A stretch of 64,000 nt of DNA from Phytophthora colocasiae (Eukaryota; Oomycota; Peronosporomycetes; Peronosporales; Peronosporaceae), in the NCBI GenBank assembly GCA_018806915.1, contig JAGKQI010000059.1, forward strand, positions 930,001 to 994,000, read 5' to 3'. The number at the start of each line of letters is the position of its first letter. The first letter of the stretch is position 1. The notes under the pieces were generated by a model. It was not told the DNA's origin. It searched no databases and worked only from the letters and a program-made list of their open reading frames with translations. The translations under genes and the position numbers were made by a program. Shown piece by piece: positions 10,501-18,696 of the stretch.

Positions 10501-11342
10501 CCGTCGAAGATGTGATAGCATTCTTCGACCGACTGTGACCTAGGAGCCTTTAGCTCCTGTCCCAAGTCCTCGTGGACTTCTTCGGGATGGTATTCTACCA
10601 ACCCCGGCTTACGACCATGGCGTGGGGTTAACTTACCCACGCCAGGTGATGCCACTACGATGGCATCACGAGCCCTCATGGCTCCGTGCGGAACTGCGTT
10701 ACCCGCATCGGAAGCACCCTTGGTGTCTTCCTGATCAGTTATGGTCTGAGCGACCTTGCGTGGAACTACTTCTCTCACGCCTGGTGATGCCACTACTTCG
10801 GCATCACGAGCCCTCGTGGCTCCATGCGGAACTCTGTTACCCGCATCAGTTATGGTCTGAGCGACCTGGCGTCTAACTACTTCTCGTACGCCTGGTGATG
10901 CCACTAGTTCGGCATCGCGAGCCATCTTGGCTTCCTGCGGAACTCTTTGATCCGCTTGTGGACCTAAGTTACCCACCTGGTTAGTGCTCTCGGGCACTAC
11001 CACAGTCGCAGCCTGTACGTCGCTGCGACTTCGTGCGTGGGGCCCTGCTATCGTTGCAGACCCACACGTAGGGCAAGGGCCTCCGCCCGTTGCCCCGGCC
11101 ATCCATGGCCCACGATCACTTCTCGTGTAAGGCGATGTAGCACCGACTACACCAGCCCCCAAATACTCCTCGGACGCTGCCGCGTCCTGGCGGTTCCAGC
11201 GAACGCCCTTAGTCCTGACAGAGGTGGGAACATGACTCACCAAAGCTCTGTCAGAGACTGCAGGCCGGCTAGCCCCAATGGCTTTGCCGCGCCAATCGAT
11301 CCAGGGCTCGTGCTTCTCAAGCCACGGCATCCCTAGGATCAA
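6672..11342 (-). CDS. pol: Gypsy Pol: RT, RNase H, integrase, chromodomain
   Basis: This is an open frame of 1556 codons. In order it has the end of the protease (ILGMPWLEKH), a long linker with tandem variants of a VASPGVREVV unit, and reverse transcriptase with catalytic YFDDI (near 9640-9657). RNase H follows (VCDASDYAIGCALL, TDHASL), then integrase with an HHCC zinc module (SGHLGREKT, CETC) and D,D-E residues in SLDF, VSDRDPRF and DGQTERVNR. The protein ends in a chromodomain (HYYVERVLQERR ... LRVKWRGYP ... STWEP, about 6700-6850), which marks a chromovirus. The first codons are not a true start: the protease ends one base out of frame at 11339-11350, so Pr-Pol is broken by a one-base slip there. 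The 3' part is overlapped by the antisense gene. Confidence 0.92.
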   Translation of the reverse strand: MILGMPWLEKHEPWIDWRGKAIGASRPAVSDRALVSHVPTSVRTKGVRWNRQDAAASEEYLGAGVVGATSPYTRSDRGPWMAGATGGGPCPTCGSATIAGPHARSRSDVQAATVVVPESTNQVGNLGPQADQRVPQEAKMARDAELVASPGVREVVRRQVAQTITDAGNRVPHGATRARDAEVVASPGVREVVPRKVAQTITDQEDTKGASDAGNAVPHGAMRARDAIVVASPGVGKLTPRHGRKPGLVEYHPEEVHEDLGQELKAPRSQSVEECYHIFDGVTGHRVKAGAIELAPLPEVSELLNLEEVAMEDFLAELKAGEISEMVLLRPEPTPEELNSSSVMDEDVLEEFRKQRASRTGSEILKNPKDPLYPLVKEFEDVVSKDPPSKLPPDRGIRHEIDLVPGTKYCVTRQWPLPREQIDVIDAFFAAKAKAGMVRESKSPHSTPTFCVRKPNGKWRLVHAYNKLNSATVPAQTPIPRKDVLLNNMAGCTLYSALDLVDGYYQILQILMRECDIPLTAVSTPIMLWEWLVMPQGLSNAPATFNRLVTQLFRPLRAFTQTYFDDIFVHSRAEGGKKAIEVHREHLRRVFEVMRANKLYANIDKCVFEAEEIKVLGCFVSSVGVRADPDKVKAIAAWPVPRSQKDLRKWLGLANYLHKYSAGYAGLAKPLSDLLKKEAEWCWERQHQDAFDSIKASLQCAPVLALPDDAKSFSVVCDASDYAIGCALLQQDDEGRDRVISFQSRQLKAAERNYPVHDKELLSMKYALVKFRVHLLGSRPFVVYTDHASLRTAIHTPHLSQRMARWLSFFAEYNFRVEYKPGKLNTLADALSRRPDYGFAHISLATTDLYDRIRLAYRDDYTLAPIVRYLSAGMDAKVEWLTPRQRARLHRYEWADGLLHYRVEPGDPPRVVVPNDEDLKYDILHEAHDVPSSGHLGREKTYHGVSQMFWWAHMYKWVAKYIKTCETCQRVKPAGHASAPLQSLPVPLDCWKSMSLDFVFGIPVDDQKNTGIVVFVCRLSKMVHLAPVSETITGEQTAKLFLDSVFRYHGLPETVVSDRDPRFTAAFWKTLFQLLGTRLTMSTADHPQTDGQTERVNRVVEDVLRSVCAEAPRSWSAQLPMVEFALNNAVHASTGFTPFYLNGLRNPQVPLTLGGGTAASRVSGGEARKELSSQVSGVEPAALRKKLSTFVGNRLNVISRVRDAMALAQDKQKEYSDQHGRGNLSVFNVGDLVLLDTRNLPLNTVSSTVSNKLKHRFIGPFKVLSRHGAAYTIDLPKSMTTHPTFYVGRLKRYHDPQGHAAPQEVEGGREEESEPPRREVERQAQSAPGNREFGDSQGRSRTPVEGTSGVDTPRGQASRPLGASRATTGSTRTVATPGETSSPEGRRPLDEGSQVPAKRHYGLHDHEDPASRDAGLPTGARHQAGRLQGQLGRHAQDQEHPQAQGHALGGDGSPPVAQQQVGQEARSKASESPTSGTARKSSRARPPQALLDRNGERHYYVERVLQERRRGGKRQLRVKWRGYPASQSTWEPIERLQVDCPKAVACWEEARRQPRK

Positions 11343-11617
11343 GTCGTATTGTCCATCTCGAGGACAATGAACGACTCCACGCTGTCGAAGTCCTCAAACT
11401 TCACAGCCAGGTCCACGTGGACCTTTGGTACTTCCACCACCGTACCATCGGCTAGTCGTACGGCGACTAGCCCACTTCCCTCGCTCTCACGTAGAGCGTC
11501 CTCAAACTTGCCGCGGTTTCTCGCGACAGTTTGTCGGCGAGCAAAGTTCTTGCTCGCCCCAGAGTCTATCAAGACTCTAAAGGGGTTGTTAAACCCCCGT
11601 ACACTCGCGTGTACCAC
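11339..11617 (-). pseudogene. Gypsy aspartic protease segment, out of frame with RT
   Basis: It contains the retroviral-type aspartic protease motif LIDSGASKNF, then ADGTVVEVP and SFIVLEMD. In functional relatives this runs directly into a (N/K)YDLILGMPWL segment; here that sequence is present but one base out of frame, just after 11350. The protease therefore stops and the RT frame has lost its start. The segment between it and gag (11618-11745) shows no conserved motif. Confidence 0.8.
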
Positions 11618-11745
11618 CAGCAGCCCACCGCTGCCCTTCTCCGCTTTGAGAGTCCCAAGACTCTCTGGGGCTAAGTCTCCACTGCGTGTGCCTCCCGCAC
11701 CACCCGCATGGGGACTTAGTGTTTCCCCAGTAGGGCGCCCCGCCC

Positions 11746-12750
11746 CTACTGGTCCCCGGAGTTCCCCTGACTCTTGGGCGCCGGCTTCTTCCAGCGGCCC
11801 TTAGAGCCCTGAGGCTTGGAAGACCTCTTCCATTGCCCCCCAGAGGGGCAGACACGTGCGAAGTGTCCGAAACGCCCGCACTCGAAACAGCGGATGCGTT
11901 TCTGCTCGGCGAGCCCCAAGTCCATAGGGGCTGGTCCCGAGCCTGCTCCATCCCCAGGAGCACTGGCCGACGCCGTCGTCGGCCCGCTGTGGTCTTGCCA
12001 CGCAGAGGCAGGAGTCTGAGCCTGTGTATGGCTGTACTCCTCCTGGAGCGCGACTTGAATCGCCTCCTCCATCGTGTTGACCTGCACGCGGAACAGTTGC
12101 GTGCGGGCCGGGCTTACTCTTAAGCCGTCCATGAACACAGTTACTTAGATGTGTTCAGGTAGGGGGTTCCCTACCAGAGATGCCGCGAGAACGCGCATCT
12201 CTTGGATGTACTCGTGCAGGTCACGTTTCCCTTGCTTGCAGGCTAGGAAGCGTGACCGCTGGCGATACTCATAGTTCGCCGGGAGGAATGCGGCCCGAAG
12301 CTGTTCGCACAGCTGGGTCCAGGATGTAAAACATCCAGGCGACGTCGCTTCGCGCGTGTTCGCCCATGTCTTCGCTCGACCCCCGAGGTTAGACAGCGCG
12401 AAAGCGACCCGAAGTCGCTCCACCGAGATGAGAGCCGCCTCCATGGCGAGCTCAACTTCTCGGATCCAGAAGTGAAGGTTTTCACCTTCTTTCCCTTCAT
12501 AGGGAAGAACCTTGAGTCTTAAAGGCTTGGGTTGAGCCGGCCTCGGTTCAACCACAGGAGCCTCAAAGGTTCCTCGAACGTGCTCAATGAGCCCACGTTC
12601 GTACATGTCGAACGCCGCCACGCGTTCGACCTGCTCGGCCGGCGTCGCTGCCGCCAAGCTTCGGAAGGCATCCATCCCAAAGATGCCCGCCATCTTCCGG
12701 ACCGACTCAAAATGAGAGTCGGTCAAGTGAGGAAACTCACTTCGATCCAT
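11746..12750 (-). pseudogene. gag: Gypsy Gag with internal stop codon
   Basis: The ATG at 12750 opens a capsid-type Gag (LKVLPYEGKEGENLHFWIRE, then LREAF-type helix region YRQRSRFLACKQGKRDLHEY). An in-frame TAA at 12145-12147 interrupts it directly before VTVFMDGLRVSPARTQ, a segment that is continuous with the capsid in related elements. After the stop the same frame continues to a CCHC zinc knuckle (CFECGRFGHFARVC, near 11870-11910) and a basic tail. One nonsense change (a Lys or similar codon) thus separates capsid from nucleocapsid. Confidence 0.88.
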
Positions 12751-12814
12751 GGTGGCCAACTACTTCTGTCCACAGAGGATTCAGGTAATCAATCTACCCG
12801 CGTAGGCGTAGGAT

Positions 12815-12832
12815 TGACTACAAGTGCTACCA
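12815..12832 (-). other. Candidate primer binding site of the Gypsy element
   Basis: On the minus strand, two bases inside the 5' LTR, the sequence reads TGGTAGCACTTGTAGTCA. TGG is what a tRNA 3'-CCA end would pair with. Which tRNA is used cannot be told without the host tRNA set. Confidence 0.5.
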
Positions 12833-12834
12833 AG

Positions 12835-13141
12835 TGTGACGGGGGTCACACAGCACTTCACACAGAGGAAGGCTTGGAGTATACAAACTCCTAGTGAACG
12901 GCAGTTCACTCGGTCCCCAAAGACTTGGGGAGACTAACTAAAGATTAGGTAGATTTAAGACTGAATATATTATATACTTGTTAGCTTGGCCTGCAATACA
13001 AACTAAAAGATATCTATAGTGTAACCTATATAGAAGGTGATAGGTGGCTGCGGAGCCACCTGCCACGTGTCACCATTATGTGTGACACACCAAATGTATC
13101 CACTTCGGAAGAGTGACTAAGGTCACTCTTCAATGTAACCC
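12835..13141 (-). repeat. 5' LTR of the Gypsy element, 7 bases short at its outer edge
   Basis: It is nearly identical to 4831-5138. The last seven bases present in the other LTR (5139-5145) are missing here, and Harbinger sequence follows at once. No target duplication can be matched with the left edge. Confidence 0.9.
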
Positions 13142-13226
13142 AGAGGTTTTTTTGGCCAATGAGAGGACGTGGGGTGCCTTTTCAGCTCTTGGAAAGAGCT
13201 CTTGTATCCAACTTTGACTACCACTA

Positions 13227-13287
13227 CATGTATTATTCAGCTCGTCAGCACAAACACCGCTTCACACTGAAGGTATTGACCGATCTA
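13227..13287 (+). mobile_element. Tc1-type TIR relic, right part
   Basis: This continues the TIR interrupted at 3638: CAGCTCGTCAGCACAAACACCG matches the intact Tc1 TIR at 41307-41326 closely, and GACCGATCTATAC matches its outer repeat GGCCGATCTATCC. Confidence 0.55.
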
Positions 13288-13293
13288 TACAGT

Positions 13294-13735
13294 GATGGCA
13301 ATAAAATATGGAACCTTTTTTATCAAAATAAAATAAAAATAAAAAGCTTTTTTTATTTTTTCGTTTTAAAAGTTTTTAAACTTTTTTATCGAATGAACCC
13401 CGTCAAATCGGCATGTTGCAACCCAAATAGTGGACTGCCCTCCGAAACGCCGGCTGGAGTTCGTGTTCGCGCTCGTTTTCTCTTCGCTGGTGGACGAAAC
13501 CTGGCTCCAAGGCTCTCTTGTATTCCGGACGTTTGCATGCACTAGATCTCTCTTTCTGCCCATATTGAAATCCTGGTCCTAGCCAGCATTGTACTACACA
13601 ATATGACCGAATAGAGCGCAGTGCCTTGTAATTTGATACCTTTCGGTTACGTAAAATCGCACTTAATTGAAAAAAAGATAAAATTTTTACTTTTTTATTT
13701 ATGATAAAATCTTTTAAAAGTTTTTATTGCCATCG
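13294..13735. mobile_element. Short AT-rich MITE-like element
   Basis: GATGGCAATAAAA at 13294-13306 is inverted at 13723-13735. The bases just inside both ends are A/T-rich runs that are roughly complementary. The 440-bp size and lack of a coding frame suggest a MITE. A target duplication is not clear. It abuts the Tc1 TIR relic. Confidence 0.45.
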
Positions 13736-13770
13736 GTCGGTTTCGGTGTATCCATGACACAAATTGATGG

Positions 13771-13832
13771 ACATTATTTGGGTTGTTGAATGAATAGTCC
13801 TCACAGTATCTGGATTGTTGAATGAATATTCC
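13771..13832. repeat. Short direct repeat upstream of the broken elicitin-like gene
   Basis: A 20-bp core, GATTGTTGAATGAATATTCC or its close variant GGTTGTTGAATGAATAGTCC, occurs twice about 34 bp apart. It lies 130-190 bp before the ATG at 13958. It may be simple duplication rather than a regulatory site. Confidence 0.45.
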
Positions 13833-13916
13833 TCTTTCAAGCGGGAAGCGTAGCCACTTGCAAGTTGAGCCCCTGAGCACGGCCACCTGCAAGCAGCTCC
13901 ACTGAGCAACAACGAG

Positions 13917-13925
13917 TCACTTTCG
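13917..13925 (+). promoter_or_regulatory. Possible oomycete initiator element
   Basis: TCACTTTCG fits the oomycete INR consensus (TCAYTYY) and lies 41 bp before the ATG at 13958, a usual distance. The match is short, so chance is possible. Confidence 0.3.
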
Positions 13926-13957
13926 AATCTTCTTCCTCGCTCTCAACCATCTACGCA

Positions 13958-14349
13958 ATGCTCCGTTTCGCGTTCGCTGCCTCCTCTCTCCTGCTCGCTT
14001 CAATCGCCTCGGCTGCCGACGAGTGTTCGTCCAGCGTGAGTGAGACATCATCGCCACTATCGACAACAGCACGTACTACGACACGTGCGCAGTGGAGGAC
14101 GAGGGGGTCACGTTCAACGTGTCCTCATTGTTCGACGTACTCAACTTCACCGACTCGGATTTCCTGCTCTTTTGCAACTCATCGACGTGTAGTGACATGT
14201 CCATGAGTATGACCATGAGTATGAGCGGCATGGACATGGGCGGCACCACCAGCGCCTCGACCGCAGGCTCCAGTGCAGCGTCGACTATTAGTAGCGTTTT
14301 CGTTGCGGCTGCTCTTGTCGGGTGCACCACCGTTGCTGCTCTGCTTTAG
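13958..14349 (+). pseudogene. Elicitin-like gene, frameshifted and internally shortened
   Basis: The gene opens with a good signal peptide (about 19 residues, ending ASAADEC), then loses frame near 14050. Alignment to the intact neighbour shows one base missing (GTGAGTGAGACATCATCGCC against GTGAGCGAGGCCTTCATCGCC). In the shifted frame the elicitin core continues, with ATIDNSTYYDTC and FNVSSLFDVLNFTDSDF up to CNSSTC. The half holding Cys5 and Cys6 is absent and is replaced by a Met/Ser stretch (SMSMTMSMSGMDMGG) and a hydrophobic tail like a GPI signal. Even without the frameshift, only four of the six conserved cysteines would remain. It converges on the intact elicitin-like gene. Confidence 0.75.
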
Positions 14350-14451
14350 ATCATCCACAATTAATGAAACCAAGTAAATGTGACGGCTCTAGTAAAACTC
14401 AACTTGTTTTGTCAGGTTACAAGAACTTGACAGCGGAAATAGGGGAATAGT

Positions 14452-15009
14452 CTAAGCTAGGAAAGCAGCGAGGATGGCAGCGGAGGCAACCGAGCCGACG
14501 GTCATCACTACGGAGGACGCGTCGGAGCTACCGGAAGCAGAAGCCGTCGAGCCGGAGCTGTGGGCGTGTCCACCCATGTCCATTTCCTCTCCAGCAGCGT
14601 CGAGGACCTCGTGGCATCGGTCGTGGAACTTCGAGACCTCGTCCGACAGGTCACGTGCAGAACCCTCGTACATGATGAGGCAGTCCTGCGACCCCATGAG
14701 CTCGTGGATCGGCTCGAGGCAGGTGGACGAGTTGCAGAACGAGAAGAAGTCGGTATCCGTGAAGTTGAGCACGTCAAAAGCCGACGAGACGTTGAACGTC
14801 GTGCCCTCGGCGCACGTGTTGAAGTACGTGCTGTTGTCGATGGTGGCGATGAAGGCCTCGCTCACGTCGGCCGAGCACTCCGATCCGACCGTGCCAGAAG
14901 TGGCAGAGCCCGAGGACGAGGACGCCTCGTGCTCATGTCCCTCGTGGGCCGACACGATAGCAGCAGACGCAACGAGCAGCGTCGAGGCAGCGAAGAAGAA
15001 CTTGACCAT
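14452..15009 (-). CDS. Elicitin-like secreted protein, probably GPI-anchored
   Basis: Elicitins are small sterol-binding secreted proteins of Phytophthora and Pythium; many relatives (ELLs) are tethered at the surface. This 185-residue product has a signal peptide at residues 1-21 (from MVKFFFAAS, ending IVSAHEGHEH). A short His/Glu/Ser stretch follows. The elicitin domain carries six cysteines in SECSAD, FNTC, FSFC, SSTC, SQDC and HDRC, matching the three-disulphide fold. After it comes a Ser/Thr/Gly-rich stalk and a hydrophobic end (SVASAAILAAFLA) suited to GPI attachment. I chose the ATG at 15009, not an in-frame one 39 bp upstream, because the signal peptide begins there. It is tail-to-tail with the broken copy at 13958-14349. 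N-glycosylation motifs (DNST, FNVS, FCNSS) are present. Confidence 0.88.
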   Translation of the reverse strand: MVKFFFAASTLLVASAAIVSAHEGHEHEASSSSGSATSGTVGSECSADVSEAFIATIDNSTYFNTCAEGTTFNVSSAFDVLNFTDTDFFSFCNSSTCLEPIHELMGSQDCLIMYEGSARDLSDEVSKFHDRCHEVLDAAGEEMDMGGHAHSSGSTASASGSSDASSVVMTVGSVASAAILAAFLA

Positions 15010-15642
15010 TGCGGACGTTGGAGAAGCGACTTGAGGCGGATGCGGCAAAATCGGGAGTGGGGGAGGCAGTGATTAAAGGTTAATTGTGCAGCAACTGCGG
15101 TACAGTAATCCACGTACTTTACAGTACCCGCCGGGAAACAATTGTTGATTGTCCACCACCGTTCGGGACTCGTTGTGCCATCCATGATGGATTCCATCTG
15201 GGGCTGGGCACGTAGAAGATGGAGGAGGAGCTTTGTTGAACGGGCAAAGCGACGCTTAAGCGTTCTCTTCTGGACGGACTTCAGCTGCACATGTGCGTGT
15301 AGATCATGTACATTGTAATGGCTTCGCTGTCTTCATAATTATTGCCAAGCTGCTCCGACTGAGCTTCAGTGGGCTGGCATGCACTGTGAAGCACAATCTC
15401 GGCTTCCCCCTTGCTTGAGGTGCCACCGGATTCCGAAGCAGCGTGAACTTCTGCGTCACAACTGCTCGACTAAAAGACAGCCCCCGCCATCGCTCCCTGA
15501 GCCGCTCGAACTTCTCGTGTGCCGCGTTGGTGCCCACCGATCCCGAAGACTATCTTGGGCCGAACGCCGTGTTTACCGTGAGGAACCCCGTGTCGGGCGG
15601 ACTTGGTGACTTGCGCACTGTTTTCCACGCCACACAAAGGAC
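15010..15642. other. Intergenic, no gene recognised
   Basis: This contains the likely promoter of the elicitin-like gene (minus strand, 15010-15100). The rest reads short open frames with no recognisable family. At 15634-15642 ACAAAGGAC begins the target duplication of the MULE that follows. Confidence 0.5.
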
Positions 15643-18600
15643 GGGAGTTGTTAATCCCACTAGACAAAACTGTTATTCGCACTAGACAGTACCATCATCC
15701 TGGTACAGTAGCTGGTAACAAAAGCTCAGAATACCTTGCTCGCGAAGTAGCGACTAGTCTCACATCGGCGAGAAGAACGATGAGCGCGCATGATCTCCCC
15801 GCCGTCAAAGCGGCAATTGCTCGTCTTGGTAGAAAGTCACTGCAGGCCGGTGACACCATCACTTACATGTCACCTGGATACGGAGACACAGGGCGCGACG
15901 GCCGCGAAATGACTGCCCGTGTATTGGCAGTTACGTCAAATGCCGAATACCCTCTCAATCTTGACACTAACGAGCTTCTTATCCCTACCTGGAAGATTCG
16001 AAAAGAAGAGGACCCTCTAGATCGACGGCAATGGCGAAGCGTTCGATCATTTGATTTGATTGACAGTGCTATCGCTGGACGTACCCGACGAGAAGCTTTT
16101 GCTGAAGCTGCTCGAGATATTCCAGCAATAGTTCTGGCTAGTTTAAGCGGGTCAGCACAGATTGACACTCATGAAGACGCACCGAAACACGACAAGGATT
16201 CTCGGTGTACATCTGGGACTGCCCATATAGAAAACACTGCCCACGAAAAGCTTAGACGTCCTGTTCATCGTGTCCTTCATAATAAGGGAAAAGGGAGAGG
16301 TGTAACTGAAGAAACAACAAGTGCGTCAATGAATACGATGAATTTACTGGAAGAGACATTGACTCCGACGTATTTTTTGGGTGCTTGCCCTGAATTTGAT
16401 ATGGTGACTTCTGGTGCAAACACGGCGGTATCCGAAACTACGCTTACGTTTCCTGGTAACCCAGACGGTCTTCTCCTGACAACCGAAAATCATGGTGACA
16501 TTGCGTCTGAGTCGTCGAAGAATATTAGTGATACTGGAGCAAAATCTACTGATTCAATTGCTAACCTACAAGTACCAAACATTTTACCTGTTCCACCCGT
16601 TCAGGTTTTTGATTCTCCTCATCTAGCAAAAGACTTGATGAACCAATTCGCTCGAAACCATGGCTACGCTCTCGTCGTATTACGATCGCTTGTGGACCGG
16701 CAGAAAGTTAAATATCGGGTTATTTTCGCATGTGATCGCAATGGAAACTACAAGGACGTCTACAAACCGCGACAAGGTGCAAAACGACGCCCAAACGCTG
16801 CATCAAGGAAATGTGGATGTACCATGCGAATTAACTTGTACCTCAACCGTGAAACGGGCAAATGGCATGTACACTACGACAAGTCTACAAACTGGTATCA
16901 CAAGTACGATGGCACTGAGTTTGGACACAACCATGATCCTTCGACAAGTTCTTCTTCGCATCCAGCACATCGCAAAGCAGATCTCACGTCCGATGTTCGT
17001 CAGCTCATCACTTTAGACGCACAACTTGGTATCAAGCCATCTCGAACGATGGCGAGAATTCTACAGTCCGACCCAAACTCTGCTGTGTCGATGACTGACG
17101 TCCACAATATTAGACAAACTGCTCGACCTGCCAATTACGACCTTGAAAAATCACGAATCGAGAATTTGTTCTCTCTTCTATCTAATAGCGATCATTATTT
17201 TTCGCACGAAGTGGATAAAACTCAGAAGATTACCCACTTGTTTTTGCTTTAAGGAGGCCGTCAAAATCTTCAAGGCAAACCCTGACGTCGTACTGATGGA
17301 TTGCACCTACAAAACTAATGTTTTCGAGATGCCTCTTTTGAACATGGTGGGCGTGACTGGTATGAACACCACTATTCACTTAGCGCAAGCATTTCTCCGC
17401 GGCGAAACTAAAGTGGACTACAGTTGGTCGCTTAGTCACCTGAGACGTGTTATGGAAGCTGAAAATATTTCTCTTCCTCAAGTTTTTATGACCGACTGTG
17501 ACGTGGCTCTCATGAACGCCTTAGAACTGGTTTTTCCAGAAGTTCCTGTTCTATTGTGTGTTTGGCATATTCTGATGGATGTAAGGAATCATACGAAGAG
17601 TACTTTCATGGTAGATCGTGATTCATCCATGACCATTGACGGTGAAAAACACAGCAAAAAACGAGTTTCTAAGGCGAAAAAAATATTGGACGAGGCGGGA
17701 TTAAACGAGTTTTGTGATTCTTTCAAAGCTCTTGTAAACGCATCATCTGCTGATGAATACGAACTATTTCACAGTCAATTACATCGGATTTGTCCCACGG
17801 AAGCTGAGTACGTCGATACTGTCTGGCTGAATATATGGAAGATGCGATTTGTTCGCTGTTGGACTAATCGACACGTCCATTTCGATATGTATGCCACATC
17901 TCGAGTGGAGGGGTATCACTCTGCGCTAAAAGGATGGCTCCAGTCGAGGGGGGATCTATTTAAGATGTACCAGACGATGAAAACTTGGTGGCGCCTCTCA
18001 ATTAAGACACACAGAGATGCTGTATCCAATGAGGTGATTCGAGTCCCAAAACCATTAAGAGAACCATTATTTGTCAACGTTGTGAAGATTATTCACAAGT
18101 ACGCTTTGCTTAGATGTGTGGAACTACTGGACACAGATATCGTGAATTCGTGCAGCGGAGTATTCACACATTCAACCGGCCTTCCCTGCCCTCATCGTCT
18201 AAGGCGGCTAAAAGAAGAGGGAAAAGCGCTGATTGTGTCGGAATTTCACGTGCACTGGAAAATTGATCGGTTTACAGAACCTCCGCCTCCACGAGCCATT
18301 GTATTTGAGCCCGATATAAAAACCCGCCGCTCGAATAACAAAAAGCATAAAAAATCTCACAAGAAAGGTTGCGGAGATACAGGTACGCGTCGATCCTTGA
18401 GCACTTTTGAACGTGACGAGGCAACGATGTCGACAACTAGCCGTCAACCCCTTCCGACTGAAATACCTGATGTACTGACGACACGAGACAGAACGAGTAA
18501 CTATTCAGTCTACGACGGCGTAGATGTGTTAGCTACTTCAGTTTTTAAACACACACATTACTTTTCAGATCGGATTAATCTTTTTGGGCCTGCGGATTAA

Positions 18601-18696
18601 CACTTTCACCCTTCTACTACTACAGACTGTTGTACCTATCATTGGGTACATGTCTAGTGCGAATAACAGTTTTGTCTAGTGGGATTAACAACTCCC
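15643..18696 (+). mobile_element. Mutator-like element with perfect 9-bp target duplication
   Basis: ACAAAGGAC at 15634-15642 is repeated at 18697-18705. The ends 15643-15688 and 18651-18696 are perfect 46-bp inverted repeats starting GGGAGTTGTTAATCCC. One MULE transposase on the plus strand fills the inside. The 9-bp duplication is the Mutator hallmark. Perfect ends with a frameshifted transposase suggest fairly recent insertion. Confidence 0.93.
15780..18600 (+). pseudogene. MULE transposase with one frameshifted site
   Basis: The frame starts at ATG 15780. After about 280 poorly conserved residues comes a FAR1/FLYWCH-like Cys/His region (VIFACDRNGNYKD, CGCTMRINL, FGHNHDP), expected to bind the TIR. 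It then reads ITHLF up to a stop at 17250-17252. The catalytic part continues in another frame: MDCTYKTNVFEMPLLNMVG (first Asp), MTDCDVALMNAL (second Asp), LLCVWHI (CxxH/W block) and SRVEGYHSALKGW (Glu). A SWIM-like region (CSGVFTHSTGLPCPHRL) and a Lys-rich tail follow. The break lies in T-runs at 17236-17250 where two bases appear to be missing. Apart from that the protein looks complete. Confidence 0.85.

Larger units (their letters stand above)
4831..13141 (-). mobile_element. Ty3/Gypsy LTR retrotransposon (chromovirus), minus strand, with extra antisense gene
   Basis: LTRs at 4831-5145 and 12835-13141 bracket Gag, protease, RT, RNase H, integrase and a C-terminal chromodomain, in the Ty3/Gypsy order, all on the minus strand. 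The 5' LTR is therefore on the right. A purine tract (AAGTGGGGGAGGA on the minus strand, 5146-5160) precedes the 3' LTR. The two LTRs differ by only about two substitutions and two small indels over 307 bp, so insertion was recent. Even so, gag has a nonsense codon and the protease-RT junction has a frameshift. The 5' LTR lacks its first 7 bases, and no target duplication is visible, which suggests a small deletion at that edge. Confidence 0.93.
3641..13224 (+). mobile_element. PIF/Harbinger-type DNA transposon, split by a Gypsy element
   Basis: 3641-3682 and 13183-13224 are perfect 42-bp inverted repeats. Both outer edges are flanked by TA; the 3-bp duplication expected for Harbinger is not seen. 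The inside left part encodes a decayed DDE_Tnp_4 (Harbinger) transposase. The element was interrupted by the 8.3-kb Ty3/Gypsy element at 4831-13141, leaving only about 40 bp of its right side between the LTR and the TIR. It had itself inserted into a Tc1-type TIR. Confidence 0.75.

Noticed and set aside
14030..14066. Possible tiny intron (GTGAGT...CAACAG) restoring the elicitin-like frame
   Set aside because: It would be about 34 bp, too short for splicing. Alignment with the intact copy shows the same bases are coding there, with one base missing. A deletion explains it better.
14474..15072. Two plus-strand frames opposite the intact elicitin-like gene
   Set aside because: They mirror the minus-strand gene in GC-rich sequence and lack any signal or motif.
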